A stretch of 64,000 bases of DNA from Azophilus sp965220835 (lineage in GTDB: Bacteria > Pseudomonadota > Gammaproteobacteria > Pseudomonadales > Azotimanducaceae). Position 1 is the stretch's first letter. Every line of letters begins with the position of its first letter. Both the position numbers and the translations under genes were made by a program. The stretch is from the NCBI GenBank assembly GCA_965220835.1, contig OZ244842.1, positions 1,798,001 to 1,862,000 of the forward strand, given 5' to 3'. The notes under the pieces were generated by a model, which was not told where the DNA came from, did not search any database, and saw only the letters and a program-made list of their open reading frames with translations. Positions 8,054 through 16,473 of this stretch are shown here, in pieces.

Positions 8054-8968
8054 CTAGCCGCGCAGGGCCGGCATCACCGCCTTGGCCAGCAGGCGCTCGT
8101 TCTCCGCCACGTAGTCGCTCGGGCAGGCCGAGTTGAGCATGATGGTGCGGGCGCCGGCGTCGATGTACTCCCGCAGCCTTGCGACAACGTCGTCGGGGCT
8201 GCCGGCTAGGGCGTACTTGCCCACCAACGCTGAGAAATCCTGGTTGTACTGCAGTGACAGGCGCTCGGTGGCCATCCTGATGCCGATGTCTCGGTCCTCG
8301 TGAACGGCGAAGAAGATGAACAGCCCCGGCCGCACTGGCGCGGGCCGTTCCACTGCTGCTGCAAGGCGCTCGATCCGCTCAATGCTGTCCGCAAGCTTCT
8401 CCGGCGTGTACATGTAGGGCAGCCAACCGGTGCCGAACCGGGCGCAGCGGCGCATGGCCGCTTCGCTTCGGCCCGATATCCAGATGGGCGGATGCGGCTG
8501 CTGCACGGGCTTGGGCCCCAAGGTGACCCCGCTCAAGGTGTTGAAGCGGCCCTCGTAACGCAGGTTGTCCTCCCGGCAAAGGCGGTTCAGGATGTCCAGG
8601 CTTTCATCGGTGCGGGCACCCCGCTCGCCAACTGGCACGCCGCAGGCTTCAAACTCCTTGGGATACTCGCCGCCGACGCCAACGCCGAGGTTGAAGCGGC
8701 CCCCGGAGACCTGATCCAAGGTCGCCACCTGCTTGGCCAGCAGCGCCGCCGGATACAGCGGCGCCAAGGTGATGGTGGACATCATCCTGATGCGGTCGGT
8801 GGCGCCCGCTGCCGCAGCCAAGGCGATCAACCCATTGCCCACCGGGCCGTGGAAGAAAACGTGCTCGCCCGTGCACACGTACTCATAACCCAAGGCCTCG
8901 GCCTCCCGCGCATCGGCCGCCACATGGTCCAGCCGGCGCAGGCCGATGCCAAACTCGACGTTGCTCAT
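8054..8968 (-). CDS. LLM class oxidoreductase, F420-dependent-like subgroup
   Basis: A 304-residue luciferase-like protein, shorter than the other two in the window and similar in layout to F420-dependent LLM enzymes. Diagnostic segments: AKQVATLDQVSGGRFNLGVG (about residues 78-97), GPKPVQQPHPPIWISG and, near the C-terminus, AGSPDDVVARLREYIDAG. It would catalyse flavin- or deazaflavin-dependent oxidation or reduction of an unidentified substrate in the cytoplasm. The ATG at 8968 begins directly with the first barrel strand (VEFGIGLRR). It lies downstream of pdxH on the same strand; an FMN-enzyme gene beside the PNP oxidase gene may be coincidence. Confidence 0.85.
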   Translation of the reverse strand: MSNVEFGIGLRRLDHVAADAREAEALGYEYVCTGEHVFFHGPVGNGLIALAAAAGATDRIRMMSTITLAPLYPAALLAKQVATLDQVSGGRFNLGVGVGGEYPKEFEACGVPVGERGARTDESLDILNRLCREDNLRYEGRFNTLSGVTLGPKPVQQPHPPIWISGRSEAAMRRCARFGTGWLPYMYTPEKLADSIERIERLAAAVERPAPVRPGLFIFFAVHEDRDIGIRMATERLSLQYNQDFSALVGKYALAGSPDDVVARLREYIDAGARTIMLNSACPSDYVAENERLLAKAVMPALRG

Positions 8969-9091
8969 GTTGTTGCTCCCTTAGCCTGTGATCCGTGCTG
9001 GCCCTGCCAAAAGCAGCTGGCTGGAAAATCCACGTCCAGTATATTGTGGAACATCGTTGGCTGGAGCATGTTGAGCGTCAGGTTGTGGAAT

Positions 9092-9742
9092 CTAGGGCTG
9101 CAGCCGCACCACCTCCCAGCCCCCCGCCTTGTTGACCTGATAACGGAAGCGGTCATGCAGCCGGCTTGGCCTGCCCTGCCAGAACTCGTACGCCACCGGC
9201 TCAAGGCGGTAGCCACCCCACTCGGGCGGGCGCGGCAACGCATCCGGGGCGTGGGCCTTGCGCAGCGCGCGCTCCGCTTGTTCAAGCGCGTGACGGTCGG
9301 CGATGGGGGCCGACTGCACCGAAGCCGCCGCCGCATAGCGGCTGTCCAACGGCCGGGACTCGAAGTAGGCATCCGACTCGGCGGCGGACAAGCGCCGCAC
9401 TGGGCCGCTGATGCGGACTTGACGATCCTGCTCCCGCCAATGGAACAAGACCGAGGCGACGGGATTCTCCGCTAGATCCGCACCCTTCAGGCTGCGGTAG
9501 TCGGTGTACCAGCACAGCCCTTGGGCGTCGAAGTGCTTCAACAGCACGATGCGCACCGAGGGCGCACGGTCGGCTCCCACCGTCGCCAGCGCCATGGCCG
9601 TGGGGTCGGCGATGCCGGCAGCGATGGCAGCCTCCAACCACGCGGAGAACTGGAGGAGCGGGTCCGCCGCCAATTCGCTGCGGCGCAGGGGCGCGCTGCC
9701 ATAGTCGCGCCGCTGGGCTCTCTGATCGCCGCTATCGCCCAT
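9092..9742 (-). CDS. pdxH: Pyridoxine/pyridoxamine 5'-phosphate oxidase
   Basis: A 216-residue FMN-dependent oxidase of the split-barrel fold that converts pyridoxine/pyridoxamine 5'-phosphate to pyridoxal 5'-phosphate. Visible signatures: PTAMALATVGADRAPSVRIV (FMN-binding strands), WYTDYRSLKG, VLFHWREQDRQVRISG, SYAAAASVQS-type region (SRYAAAASVQSAPI) and the C-terminal RLHDRFRY...GGWEVVRLQP that closes the PLP site. Length is typical (E. coli 218 aa). ATG at 9742 is the only reasonable start. The gene is on the minus strand, with the LLM gene 123 bases downstream. Confidence 0.95.
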   Translation of the reverse strand: MGDSGDQRAQRRDYGSAPLRRSELAADPLLQFSAWLEAAIAAGIADPTAMALATVGADRAPSVRIVLLKHFDAQGLCWYTDYRSLKGADLAENPVASVLFHWREQDRQVRISGPVRRLSAAESDAYFESRPLDSRYAAAASVQSAPIADRHALEQAERALRKAHAPDALPRPPEWGGYRLEPVAYEFWQGRPSRLHDRFRYQVNKAGGWEVVRLQP

Positions 9743-9961
9743 GGGCTTCTCCAGTCTGCCTGACTCAGCGGAGCGACGACGCCCCGCCGTTGGGAAGGGG
9801 CTTATGGTACTTTACGACAGGCCTGAACTAGGCTTCGGCTCATGCCACCTGCGCGCAAGGATGCGCCCTGAGGTCTCCGCAAATCCCCTTCAAGGGCGGG
9901 GCGCCCTCGCTCCGGGGGACGCAGCACAGTATCCTTGGCTGAAGCACTTTGAGAGGCATGC

Positions 9962-11206
9962 ATGCCCATGAAATCACTGCTCAAGTTTCTGCCCGTGCTG
10001 GCGCTCGTCCAAGGTTGCGGGGACCCGGTGGCCAACCGCGCCGAGGAACTGGCCCACGAACTGCTGATCGTTGACACCCACATCGACGTCCCCTACCGGC
10101 TGCACAGGGAGTGGCAGGACATCTCCCAGGCAACCGCTGAGGGGGATTTCGACTACCCCAGGGCCAAGGCCGGCGGGCTCGATGCGCCCTTCATGTCCAT
10201 CTACATCCCTCCCAAGGTGGATGCCGAAGGCGGCGCCTTCGCGATGGCTGAAGCGCTGATTGACTCAATGCAGGACATCGTCAACCAATCGCCGGACAAG
10301 TTCGCCTTGGCCACCTGTGCGGACGACCTCATGGCCATAAAGGCCTCCGGGCGCATCGCCCTGCCGTTTGGCATGGAGAACGGCGGCCCCATCGATGGGG
10401 ACTTCGCCAACCTGCGCCACTTCCATGACCGGGGCATTCGCTACATCACGCTGGCCCACGGCAAAAGCAACCATATCTCAGACTCCTCCTACGATACGTT
10501 CAAGCGCTGGCAGGGCCTGTCGCCCTTCGGCAAGGAGCTGGTCGGGGAAATGAACCGGCTGGGCACCATGATCGACGTGTCGCACCTGTCCGACCAAGCG
10601 TTCTGGCAAGTCCTCGAACTCAGCGAAGCACCGGTGGTCGCCACCCACTCATCCCTGCGCCACTTCACCCCGGGCTTCGAGCGCAACATGAGTGACGAGA
10701 TGGTTGCGGCACTCGGCGAAAACGGCGGCGTCATCCACATCCCCTTCGGCAGCATCTTCCTGACCCCGGCGGCCGGAGCCTACAGCAACGCGCAACGCAA
10801 GGCCGCCCTCGGCTTCGCCTTCGCCAACCATCTCGATGAAGAGGACCCACGGCTGGTGGACTTCATGGCCGAGTACCGGGCGGCAAACGCCTATCCCTAC
10901 GCCACCCTGGACGATGTGCTTGACCACTTTGACCGGGCGGTGGACTTGGCCGGCATTGAGGGCGTGGGCATCGGTTCGGACTACGACGGCGTGGGGGATT
11001 CCCTGGCCATCGGCCTCAAGGACGCATCCACCTACCCCAACCTGATCCGGGGCCTGCTTGGCCGCGGCTACAGCGAAACGGACATTGAGAAAATCCTCAG
11101 CGGCAACCTGCTTCGCGTATGGCGGGCTGCGGAGGCGATAGCCGAGTCCCATGGCAACGCGCCGCGCTGCAGCGTGGCCGCAGGCGGCTCCGCAACTCAG
11201 GCCTGA
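9962..11206 (+). CDS. Membrane dipeptidase (peptidase M19), lipoprotein
   Basis: A 414-residue zinc dipeptidase of the renal-dipeptidase family. The zinc ligands are present: His40 and Asp42 in DTHIDVPYR, Glu139 in FGMENGGPID, His208 in DVSHLSD and His229 in ATHSSLR; GIGSDYDGVGD near the C-terminus also fits. An N-terminal signal with a lipobox-like LVQGC (Cys19) suggests a lipid-anchored, periplasmic enzyme that hydrolyses dipeptides, including those with a D-residue. Either ATG 9962 or ATG 9968 could start it; GAGAGG lies just upstream. It converges on a CoA-transferase gene with only 31 bases between stops. Confidence 0.9.
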   Translation: MPMKSLLKFLPVLALVQGCGDPVANRAEELAHELLIVDTHIDVPYRLHREWQDISQATAEGDFDYPRAKAGGLDAPFMSIYIPPKVDAEGGAFAMAEALIDSMQDIVNQSPDKFALATCADDLMAIKASGRIALPFGMENGGPIDGDFANLRHFHDRGIRYITLAHGKSNHISDSSYDTFKRWQGLSPFGKELVGEMNRLGTMIDVSHLSDQAFWQVLELSEAPVVATHSSLRHFTPGFERNMSDEMVAALGENGGVIHIPFGSIFLTPAAGAYSNAQRKAALGFAFANHLDEEDPRLVDFMAEYRAANAYPYATLDDVLDHFDRAVDLAGIEGVGIGSDYDGVGDSLAIGLKDASTYPNLIRGLLGRGYSETDIEKILSGNLLRVWRAAEAIAESHGNAPRCSVAAGGSATQA

Positions 11207-11237
11207 CGCACGCGCCCAGCATGGCTATGCGCCTGGG

Positions 11238-12440
11238 CTAGGGCTCGCTGGCCACCAACACGCCGTCGGACAACAGCGCCGTCACCTCGTCGTCCGAATA
11301 GCCCACTTCACGCATCACCTCCCAAGTGTGGGCGCCGATGTCCGGTGCCCGGGACGGCGGGCGCTTGGCCTCGCCATCCACGAACACCGGCGAATTGACG
11401 GTTAACGGGTAGTCCTCGCCCTCATCATCCGTGGGCAGGATGACGCCGGTGGCCCTGAGCTGCTCGTCATGGACCACGTCGCCCATGGGCGCGACCACAC
11501 CGCAGGTGACGTGGTGGGCGTCGAGCCGGGACATCAATTCAGACTGGGTGAACTGCGCCGTTGCAGCGGCGATCAGGTCGCTGAGCGCATGGCGATTGTG
11601 CATTTGCGCATCGAAGTCTGCAAAGCGCTCGTCTTCCAACCACTCCGAATGGCCCAAGGCGGCGGCCAGTTGCGGCCACTCCCGTTTGGTGTTGATCAAT
11701 GCCAGCACCACAAAGCGGCCATCCTTGGTGGGGTAGGCGATGGTGAAGGGGTTGCGCAGCCCCTTGGCTTGCTTGTAAGCGCTCAAGTCCATCCCGGCGA
11801 TCACCCCCTGCAGGGCCATGCCGTTGGCCCAAGCGCCGCTGGCGGCGAGCGACGTGCTGACCTGGCAGCCCTCCCCGGTGCGTTCGCGCCTGAACAGGCC
11901 GGTCATGATGGCGCCGAACAGGCACATCGCCGTGCTGTGGTCGCCCATGCCGGGGGCCGAACCTTGGGGCGTCTGGCCAGGCTCGCGAATGAACTCCATC
12001 AAGCCGGACCGAGCCCACCAAGCGGTGATGTCGAAGCCCTTGCGAGACATCTCCGGGCCTTCGGTGCCATAACCGGTCAGTTGGGCAAAGACGATGCGCG
12101 GGTTGATGGCCTTCAGCTCCTCGTAAGTCATGCGAAAGCGCTTCAGTTGACCGGGCAGAAAGTTGGTCAGAACAACATCGGCGCCCACCGCCAGCCGGTG
12201 CAGCACCGCCTGGCCTGCTGGCTGAGTGAGATCGAGGCCAATGCTGCGCTTGTTGCGTGAAGTGAGCTGCCAGTGGTAGGGCACCGGGTACTTGCCCACC
12301 AGCTTGCGATAGCGGTCGCCGCCGGGCGGCTCCACCTTGATGACGTCCGCGCCAAAGTCCGCCATGACGGTGGCGGCGCCCGGCCCGGCCAGAAAGGACG
12401 CGGCGTCGATCACGCGAATGCCTTCCATCAAGTAGGTCAT
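11238..12440 (-). CDS. CaiB/BaiF family (class III) CoA-transferase
   Basis: A 400-residue family III CoA-transferase. It starts MTYLMEGIRVIDAASFLAGP; the segment VMADFGADVIKVEPPGGD is the CoA-binding signature and GMGDHSTAM holds the aspartate expected to form the acyl anhydride/thioester intermediate. These enzymes move CoA between carboxylic acids; the substrate pair is not predictable. The ATG at 12440 overlaps the stop of the upstream lipoprotein gene by four bases (ATGA), indicating translational coupling. A second CoA-transferase at 18699 has the same relation to a paralogous upstream gene. Confidence 0.9.
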   Translation of the reverse strand: MTYLMEGIRVIDAASFLAGPGAATVMADFGADVIKVEPPGGDRYRKLVGKYPVPYHWQLTSRNKRSIGLDLTQPAGQAVLHRLAVGADVVLTNFLPGQLKRFRMTYEELKAINPRIVFAQLTGYGTEGPEMSRKGFDITAWWARSGLMEFIREPGQTPQGSAPGMGDHSTAMCLFGAIMTGLFRRERTGEGCQVSTSLAASGAWANGMALQGVIAGMDLSAYKQAKGLRNPFTIAYPTKDGRFVVLALINTKREWPQLAAALGHSEWLEDERFADFDAQMHNRHALSDLIAAATAQFTQSELMSRLDAHHVTCGVVAPMGDVVHDEQLRATGVILPTDDEGEDYPLTVNSPVFVDGEAKRPPSRAPDIGAHTWEVMREVGYSDDEVTALLSDGVLVASEP

Positions 12441-12871
12441 GGCCGCTCCAAGCGGAAGATCATGCCTTCCGACACCCAACCCTCGTGGGGATCGACCTCG
12501 TACTTTTCGGAGTAGGCCAACGCCACTTGGCCGCGCTCAGCGGCTTCCTCCACCAAGGTGGCTTGCAGATGGTAGAGCCCGTCATCTATGCGCACCCGGA
12601 CGTTGTGGTCATCTTCTATGAACCCTGTCCAAGTGGTGCCGCCGCCACTGGTGGCGACATAGAGTTCGCTGCCGATGCCGACGCCCCAGATGTTGATGGA
12701 ATAGGGGTCCGCCGGACGGGTTTCCAGTTGGATGGTGTCCGGAACGTCGCCCCAAGCCTCGGGCGGCTGACGGTCCGCACCGGCCAATTCACCGCCAGGA
12801 ATGGTGACGAAGGGCTCGCTGCACCCAGCAGCGGCCAACGCCCCCAGAAATACCGCCCAGCTTCGACTCAT
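12437..12871 (-). CDS. Hypothetical lipoprotein coupled to a CoA-transferase (paralogue of 18187-18702)
   Basis: A 144-residue protein with a lipoprotein signal (LAAAGC, cysteine at residue 17), so probably anchored in an envelope membrane. The mature part holds IQLETR, INIWGVGIGSELYVATSGG, TWTGF and VRIDDGLYHLQA, a beta-rich pattern reminiscent of split-barrel (DUF2255/nitroreductase-like) folds; that resemblance is weak. It aligns along most of its length with the protein at 18187-18702 (shared DTI..ET, IW, TW, RID..LY..Q and a late KY). Both genes end in an ATGA overlap with a CaiB-type gene. The start was placed at 12871 because the signal peptide begins there. Confidence 0.65.
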   Translation of the reverse strand: MSRSWAVFLGALAAAGCSEPFVTIPGGELAGADRQPPEAWGDVPDTIQLETRPADPYSINIWGVGIGSELYVATSGGGTTWTGFIEDDHNVRVRIDDGLYHLQATLVEEAAERGQVALAYSEKYEVDPHEGWVSEGMIFRLERP

Positions 12872-12954
12872 GTTGATTGCCCTGCGTTGCAACCCGCCAA
12901 TCCTACGATAGGCGGGAACGAAATTCATGATCTCGATGAGGCCACTGCATGGCG

Positions 12955-13575
12955 CTACACCGGCGGCTCGCCAGGCTGCCCATCCAGCCACCAGCGGATC
13001 ACCGGCAAGTGCGCCCGGCCGATGTAGAGCTCATCGCCAACCACATAGGCCGGCACGTCATTGCCGCCCAAGGCGCGCACCTCTTCGGCGGAGGCCGCGA
13101 GTTCAGCGCTGGCCTGTTGGTCCAAAAAGGCAGCAAAGCCCGAGTGGCCGCAACCGGCGGAGACAAGGGCAGATTCCACAGCCGCCCTGTCCCCCGGATC
13201 CAAACGGCCGGCCCAGACTTCGGAAAACACGTGCCTGACGTAGGCATCGCTCTGGCCTAAGCCCGCGTCTTGGCGCTTCAGCCACGCTAGCCCGGCGTTG
13301 GCGGCAAAACTGTCCAGCTCCTCGTCAGGGTGAACCCATTCGATGCCCTGCTGGCGCGCGTAGAAGTCCAGTTCCCAGCGACGGTAGCTGGCCCGCGCCT
13401 GCCGATGCTGAGCGCCTTTGGAGTTCGCGTCCGCCTCCTTGCGCCGAGGCCGCGGCTTGACGTGAAAGGGGCGCCAGTCCACGGCGGTGCCGGTTGCTTC
13501 GGCGATGGCGAGGGTCGGCCCGAGAGCCAGCCGGGCCTGGGGGCTTTTGAAGTCAATGTAGGCAATCACCGTCAT
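12955..13575 (-). CDS. DsbA-family protein, HCCA isomerase-like (copy 2)
   Basis: A 206-residue thioredoxin-fold protein of the 2-hydroxychromene-2-carboxylate isomerase/kappa-class GST group. It begins with a beta strand and AYIDFKSPQARLAL, where the Ser-Pro occupies the glutathione-activating position; near the C-terminus NDVPAYVVGDELYIGRAHL is the cis-proline loop (VP) and the GR motif. It lacks the CxxC of disulfide oxidoreductases and has no signal peptide, so it acts in the cytoplasm, probably as a glutathione-dependent isomerase. ATG 13575 overlaps the stop of the upstream paralogue (TGATG). Confidence 0.8.
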   Translation of the reverse strand: MTVIAYIDFKSPQARLALGPTLAIAEATGTAVDWRPFHVKPRPRRKEADANSKGAQHRQARASYRRWELDFYARQQGIEWVHPDEELDSFAANAGLAWLKRQDAGLGQSDAYVRHVFSEVWAGRLDPGDRAAVESALVSAGCGHSGFAAFLDQQASAELAASAEEVRALGGNDVPAYVVGDELYIGRAHLPVIRWWLDGQPGEPPV

Positions 13576-14294
13576 CAAAAGGGCCGATAGGCGACATCGG
13601 GGGCCTCGCCCTGCCGGCCGCCGAGATGCCAGCGCACGAAGGGCAGGTGTTCGCGCCCAAAGAACGGCTGCCCATCAACAATGTAGGTGGGAACGCCGAA
13701 CACGCCGGCAGGCAGCAACTGCGCCTGCAGGGCATCGTGCTCCGCACGCCCTTCGCCTTCTAGGTAGCCACGAAAGCCTTCGGTGGCAACGCCGGACTCA
13801 CCGAGCAACGCTTCAATGACGGCCGGATCCTCAATGTCCAGCTCGCGCCGCCAAAAGCGGTCGAAGACGTTTCGGGAGTAGCGCTTCAGGCATTCGCGCC
13901 CGGCCATCTTGGCCCACTGCATGCCGATGCCGGCCAGCGATGAGTTCCAAACCTTGAGCGGCCCCTTGAGCACCAGGCCGCGATGCCGGGCGGTGCGCTT
14001 GGCGTCCCGATAGGCGTAGCGCACCCACGACCATTGCTCCTTGCTGCGGTTGCTCTCCAGCACGCGGCCCTTGCCGTCGGCCTTGGCGGTGCCGAGAAAG
14101 CTGCCAATGTCCAGCGTCAGGTGCCGCCAATCGATCTCGATGCCGAAGTCGTCCTCCAGCTGGTAGGTGGGTTCCAAGGCAAGGAAGGCGTAGGGGCTTT
14201 TGTAGTCCACATAGACAATCAGTGGCGCCTGTGAGGTCAGGGGCTGCATGGCGATATCCGGCTGGAACCACTTGTGCGGGTTGGGAGCGTTCAC
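13575..14294 (-). CDS. DsbA-family protein, HCCA isomerase-like (copy 1)
   Basis: A 239-residue member of the same family as its downstream neighbour. The catalytic-type loop is YVDYKSPYAFLALEP (about residues 28-42), and GVFGVPTYIVDGQPFFGREH near the end carries the cis-proline and the substrate loop. No CxxC and no signal peptide. The pair probably arose by tandem duplication and may form a heterodimer or act on related substrates; in naphthalene degradation the homologue isomerises 2-hydroxychromene-2-carboxylate, but here the substrate is unknown. The ORF starts at 14294; ATG at residue 16 (MQPLTSQAP) is an alternative. Confidence 0.82.
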   Translation of the reverse strand: MNAPNPHKWFQPDIAMQPLTSQAPLIVYVDYKSPYAFLALEPTYQLEDDFGIEIDWRHLTLDIGSFLGTAKADGKGRVLESNRSKEQWSWVRYAYRDAKRTARHRGLVLKGPLKVWNSSLAGIGMQWAKMAGRECLKRYSRNVFDRFWRRELDIEDPAVIEALLGESGVATEGFRGYLEGEGRAEHDALQAQLLPAGVFGVPTYIVDGQPFFGREHLPFVRWHLGGRQGEAPDVAYRPF

Positions 14295-14358
14295 CTTATC
14301 ACCAACCCCCCAAGTATGTTAGTTTCACCGCCGCGACTAGGCCCGAGGAGAACGCGGC

Positions 14359-15621
14359 TTGAAAAACCTATGGTTCCATCTGATGCCCTACAAGGAGCTG
14401 CCCGACGACTTCCGCGAGCAGCACCAGTCCGTGTGGGTTGACATCGACCCCGGCCTGCTCGACCCCAACCGGGCGCACGTCATGTACAACGAGTTCATGG
14501 ACGAGCTTGAGTACGCTGCCGAGGTCGGCTTCGACGGCATCTGCTGCAACGAGCATCACGCCAACGGCTACGGGCTGATGCCCTCGCCCAACCTGATTGC
14601 CTCCACCCTGGCCCGGCGCACCGAAGACGCGGCGCTGTGCGTGATGGGCAACTCGCTGGCGCTCTACAACCCGCCCATCCGGGTGGCTGAGGAGTTCGCC
14701 ATGCTCGACTGCATGTCCGGCGGTCGCCTGATTGCCGGCTTCCCGGTGGGCTCGCCGATGGACACCGCCTATGCCTACGGGCAGAACCCATCGAAGCTGC
14801 GCGACCGGTACTACGAGGCCCATGATCTGATCATGAAGGCTTGGTCCGCGGAGGAGACCTTCGCCTTCAACGGCCGATTCAACCAACTGCGCTACGTCAA
14901 CGTCTGGCCCCGCCCGGTGCAAAGGCCCCATCCCCCGGTCTGGATTCCCGGCGGCGGCTCCGTCGAGACTTGGCGCTGGTGCGCGGAGCTGGACTACGTG
15001 TACTGCTACCTCTCGTACTTCGGCTACAAGCTGGGCTTGCGCACCATGCAGGGCTTCTGGGAGGAAATGGACAAGCTCGGCAAGGACCGCAACCCCTACC
15101 GGGCGGGCTTCCTGCAGTTCGTCGGCGTCGCCGAAACCCATGCGGAGGCCCTGCGGCTGTACAAGGAGCCGGCGGAGTACTTCTACGGCCGCTGCCTGCA
15201 TGTGAGCCCGTCCTTCGTCCAGCCGCCGGGCTACACCACCGAGGCCACCATCCGCGCCCGGGTGCAATCCCAGGTGGCGGCGGCGGCCATGAAGGAGCGC
15301 AGCAAGCAGACCAAGGGCGGCGGCTTCGGCGCTGGCGCCACCACTTGGGAGGAGATATTGGAAGCCGGCTACGTCATCGTCGGCACGCCGGACGAAGTGG
15401 CTGAGCGGCTGCGCGAAGTCTGCACCACGCTCAACGTGGGCAACCTGATGCTGCTGCTGCAGTTCGGCAACATGAGCCATGAATTGACCAAGTACAACAC
15501 CCAGCTCTACGCCGAGCAGGTGCTGCCCCAAATCAGCGATCTGTTTTCGGAGTGGGAGAACCGTTGGTGGCCCGAGCCGATGGCCACCGCGGAGCGCCGG
15601 GCACCCCGTCAAGTCGCCTGA
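14359..15621 (+). CDS. LLM class flavin-dependent oxidoreductase (luciferase-like)
   Basis: A 420-residue luciferase-family enzyme. Signatures: GFDGICCNEHHANGYGLMPS (barrel strand with the EHH motif), EEFAMLDCMSGGRLIAGFPV and VWPRPVQRPHPPVWIPGG. It would use reduced flavin to oxygenate or oxidise an unknown substrate. The start is TTG at 14359, supported by GAGGAG about seven bases upstream and by an N-terminus that begins the first beta strand (KNLWFHLMP). It is translationally coupled (TGATG) to the alpha/beta-hydrolase gene, suggesting sequential reactions such as oxygenation followed by ester or C-C hydrolysis. Confidence 0.87.
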   Translation: MKNLWFHLMPYKELPDDFREQHQSVWVDIDPGLLDPNRAHVMYNEFMDELEYAAEVGFDGICCNEHHANGYGLMPSPNLIASTLARRTEDAALCVMGNSLALYNPPIRVAEEFAMLDCMSGGRLIAGFPVGSPMDTAYAYGQNPSKLRDRYYEAHDLIMKAWSAEETFAFNGRFNQLRYVNVWPRPVQRPHPPVWIPGGGSVETWRWCAELDYVYCYLSYFGYKLGLRTMQGFWEEMDKLGKDRNPYRAGFLQFVGVAETHAEALRLYKEPAEYFYGRCLHVSPSFVQPPGYTTEATIRARVQSQVAAAAMKERSKQTKGGGFGAGATTWEEILEAGYVIVGTPDEVAERLREVCTTLNVGNLMLLLQFGNMSHELTKYNTQLYAEQVLPQISDLFSEWENRWWPEPMATAERRAPRQVA

Positions 15622-16394
15622 TGCGCAGCCGACACCTGCGCTGCAACGGCGAGGAAGTTCGAGTTTGGGAGCAGGGCGACGGCCAGCCGGTGGTCTTCCT
15701 TGCCGGTTTCGGCGGCTTGCCGAAGTGGATTGCCTTCCTCGACCGGCTGGCGGAAAGCCGCCGCGTCATCGTGCCCTCCCTGCCCGGCTTTCCCGGCGCT
15801 GAAGGCCACGGCCGGCTGGACGACCTGCTGGACTGGACGGCCGCCACCCTGGAAATTCTGGAAGGGGCAACGGATGGCCCCTTCGGCTTGGTCGCCAGTT
15901 CGGTCAGCGCCCCCCTAGCCCTGGAAGCCGCGGCCATGCAGCGCCAGCGCATCGCCAAGCTGGTGCTCATCGGCCCCTTCGGCATCCACGACGAGCGCCC
16001 GGAGGCCATTGACGTCTGGGCGCAAAGCCCGGGGCCAAAGAGCTATCCGCCGCTGCTGTGCGCCCGTCCTGAACGCTACGCCGAACTTTGGCAGCGGCCC
16101 GAGGACGTGGACGAAATTGAGTGGCAGGTGATGGAGGTTCGAGCCCGGGAAGCGGCCGCCCGCTACCTGTGGCCGCTCAATGACACCGGCATCCTAAAGC
16201 GCGCCTACCGCATCACCCAACCCATGCTGCTGCTTCGCGGCGCCGAGGATCAGCTGGTTCCCAACGCCAGCTTGGAGAAGCTCAAGGGCGCCGTCACCGG
16301 TGAATGCTTGGTTCAGGAGGTGGCCGAAGCCGGTCATCTGGTGGAGCTTGATCAGCCCGAAGCGCTGGTCGGGCTGATCAACCAGTTCCTGTAG
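15621..16394 (+). CDS. Alpha/beta hydrolase
   Basis: A 257-residue alpha/beta-fold hydrolase. VVFLAGFGG (about residues 24-32) is the oxyanion-hole segment; GLVASSVSAPLALEAA is the nucleophile-elbow region, where the usual GxSxG reads VASSVS, so the nucleophile is probably the second serine; LLLRGAEDQLVP carries the acid aspartate and VAEAGHLVELD the histidine. Cap region residues about 125-180. The ATG overlaps the LLM stop by one base, so the two are one operon. Likely an esterase or C-C hydrolase of a catabolic route; the atypical nucleophile elbow leaves activity uncertain. Confidence 0.82.
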   Translation: MRSRHLRCNGEEVRVWEQGDGQPVVFLAGFGGLPKWIAFLDRLAESRRVIVPSLPGFPGAEGHGRLDDLLDWTAATLEILEGATDGPFGLVASSVSAPLALEAAAMQRQRIAKLVLIGPFGIHDERPEAIDVWAQSPGPKSYPPLLCARPERYAELWQRPEDVDEIEWQVMEVRAREAAARYLWPLNDTGILKRAYRITQPMLLLRGAEDQLVPNASLEKLKGAVTGECLVQEVAEAGHLVELDQPEALVGLINQFL

Positions 16395-16403
16395 GGCAGC
16401 TCG

Positions 16404-16438
16404 GGGCAGGAATTGCGCGGAGCGAGGGCGTCCTGCCC
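16404..16438. terminator. Candidate bidirectional terminator hairpin
   Basis: GGGCAGGA (16404-16411) is complementary to TCCTGCCC (16431-16438) with a 19-base loop. It lies between the convergent hydrolase (ends 16394) and enoyl-CoA hydratase (ends 16474) genes. There is no clear T-run on either side, so the terminator call depends mainly on position. Confidence 0.35.
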
Positions 16439-16473
16439 TCCGATTGTGATACTTGGGTTGACGGTGGCGGCGT

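Noticed and set aside
14368..15612. A 414-codon antisense frame opposite the LLM gene
   Set aside because: Mirror of a confident luciferase-like gene; no ribosome site or recognisable domain.
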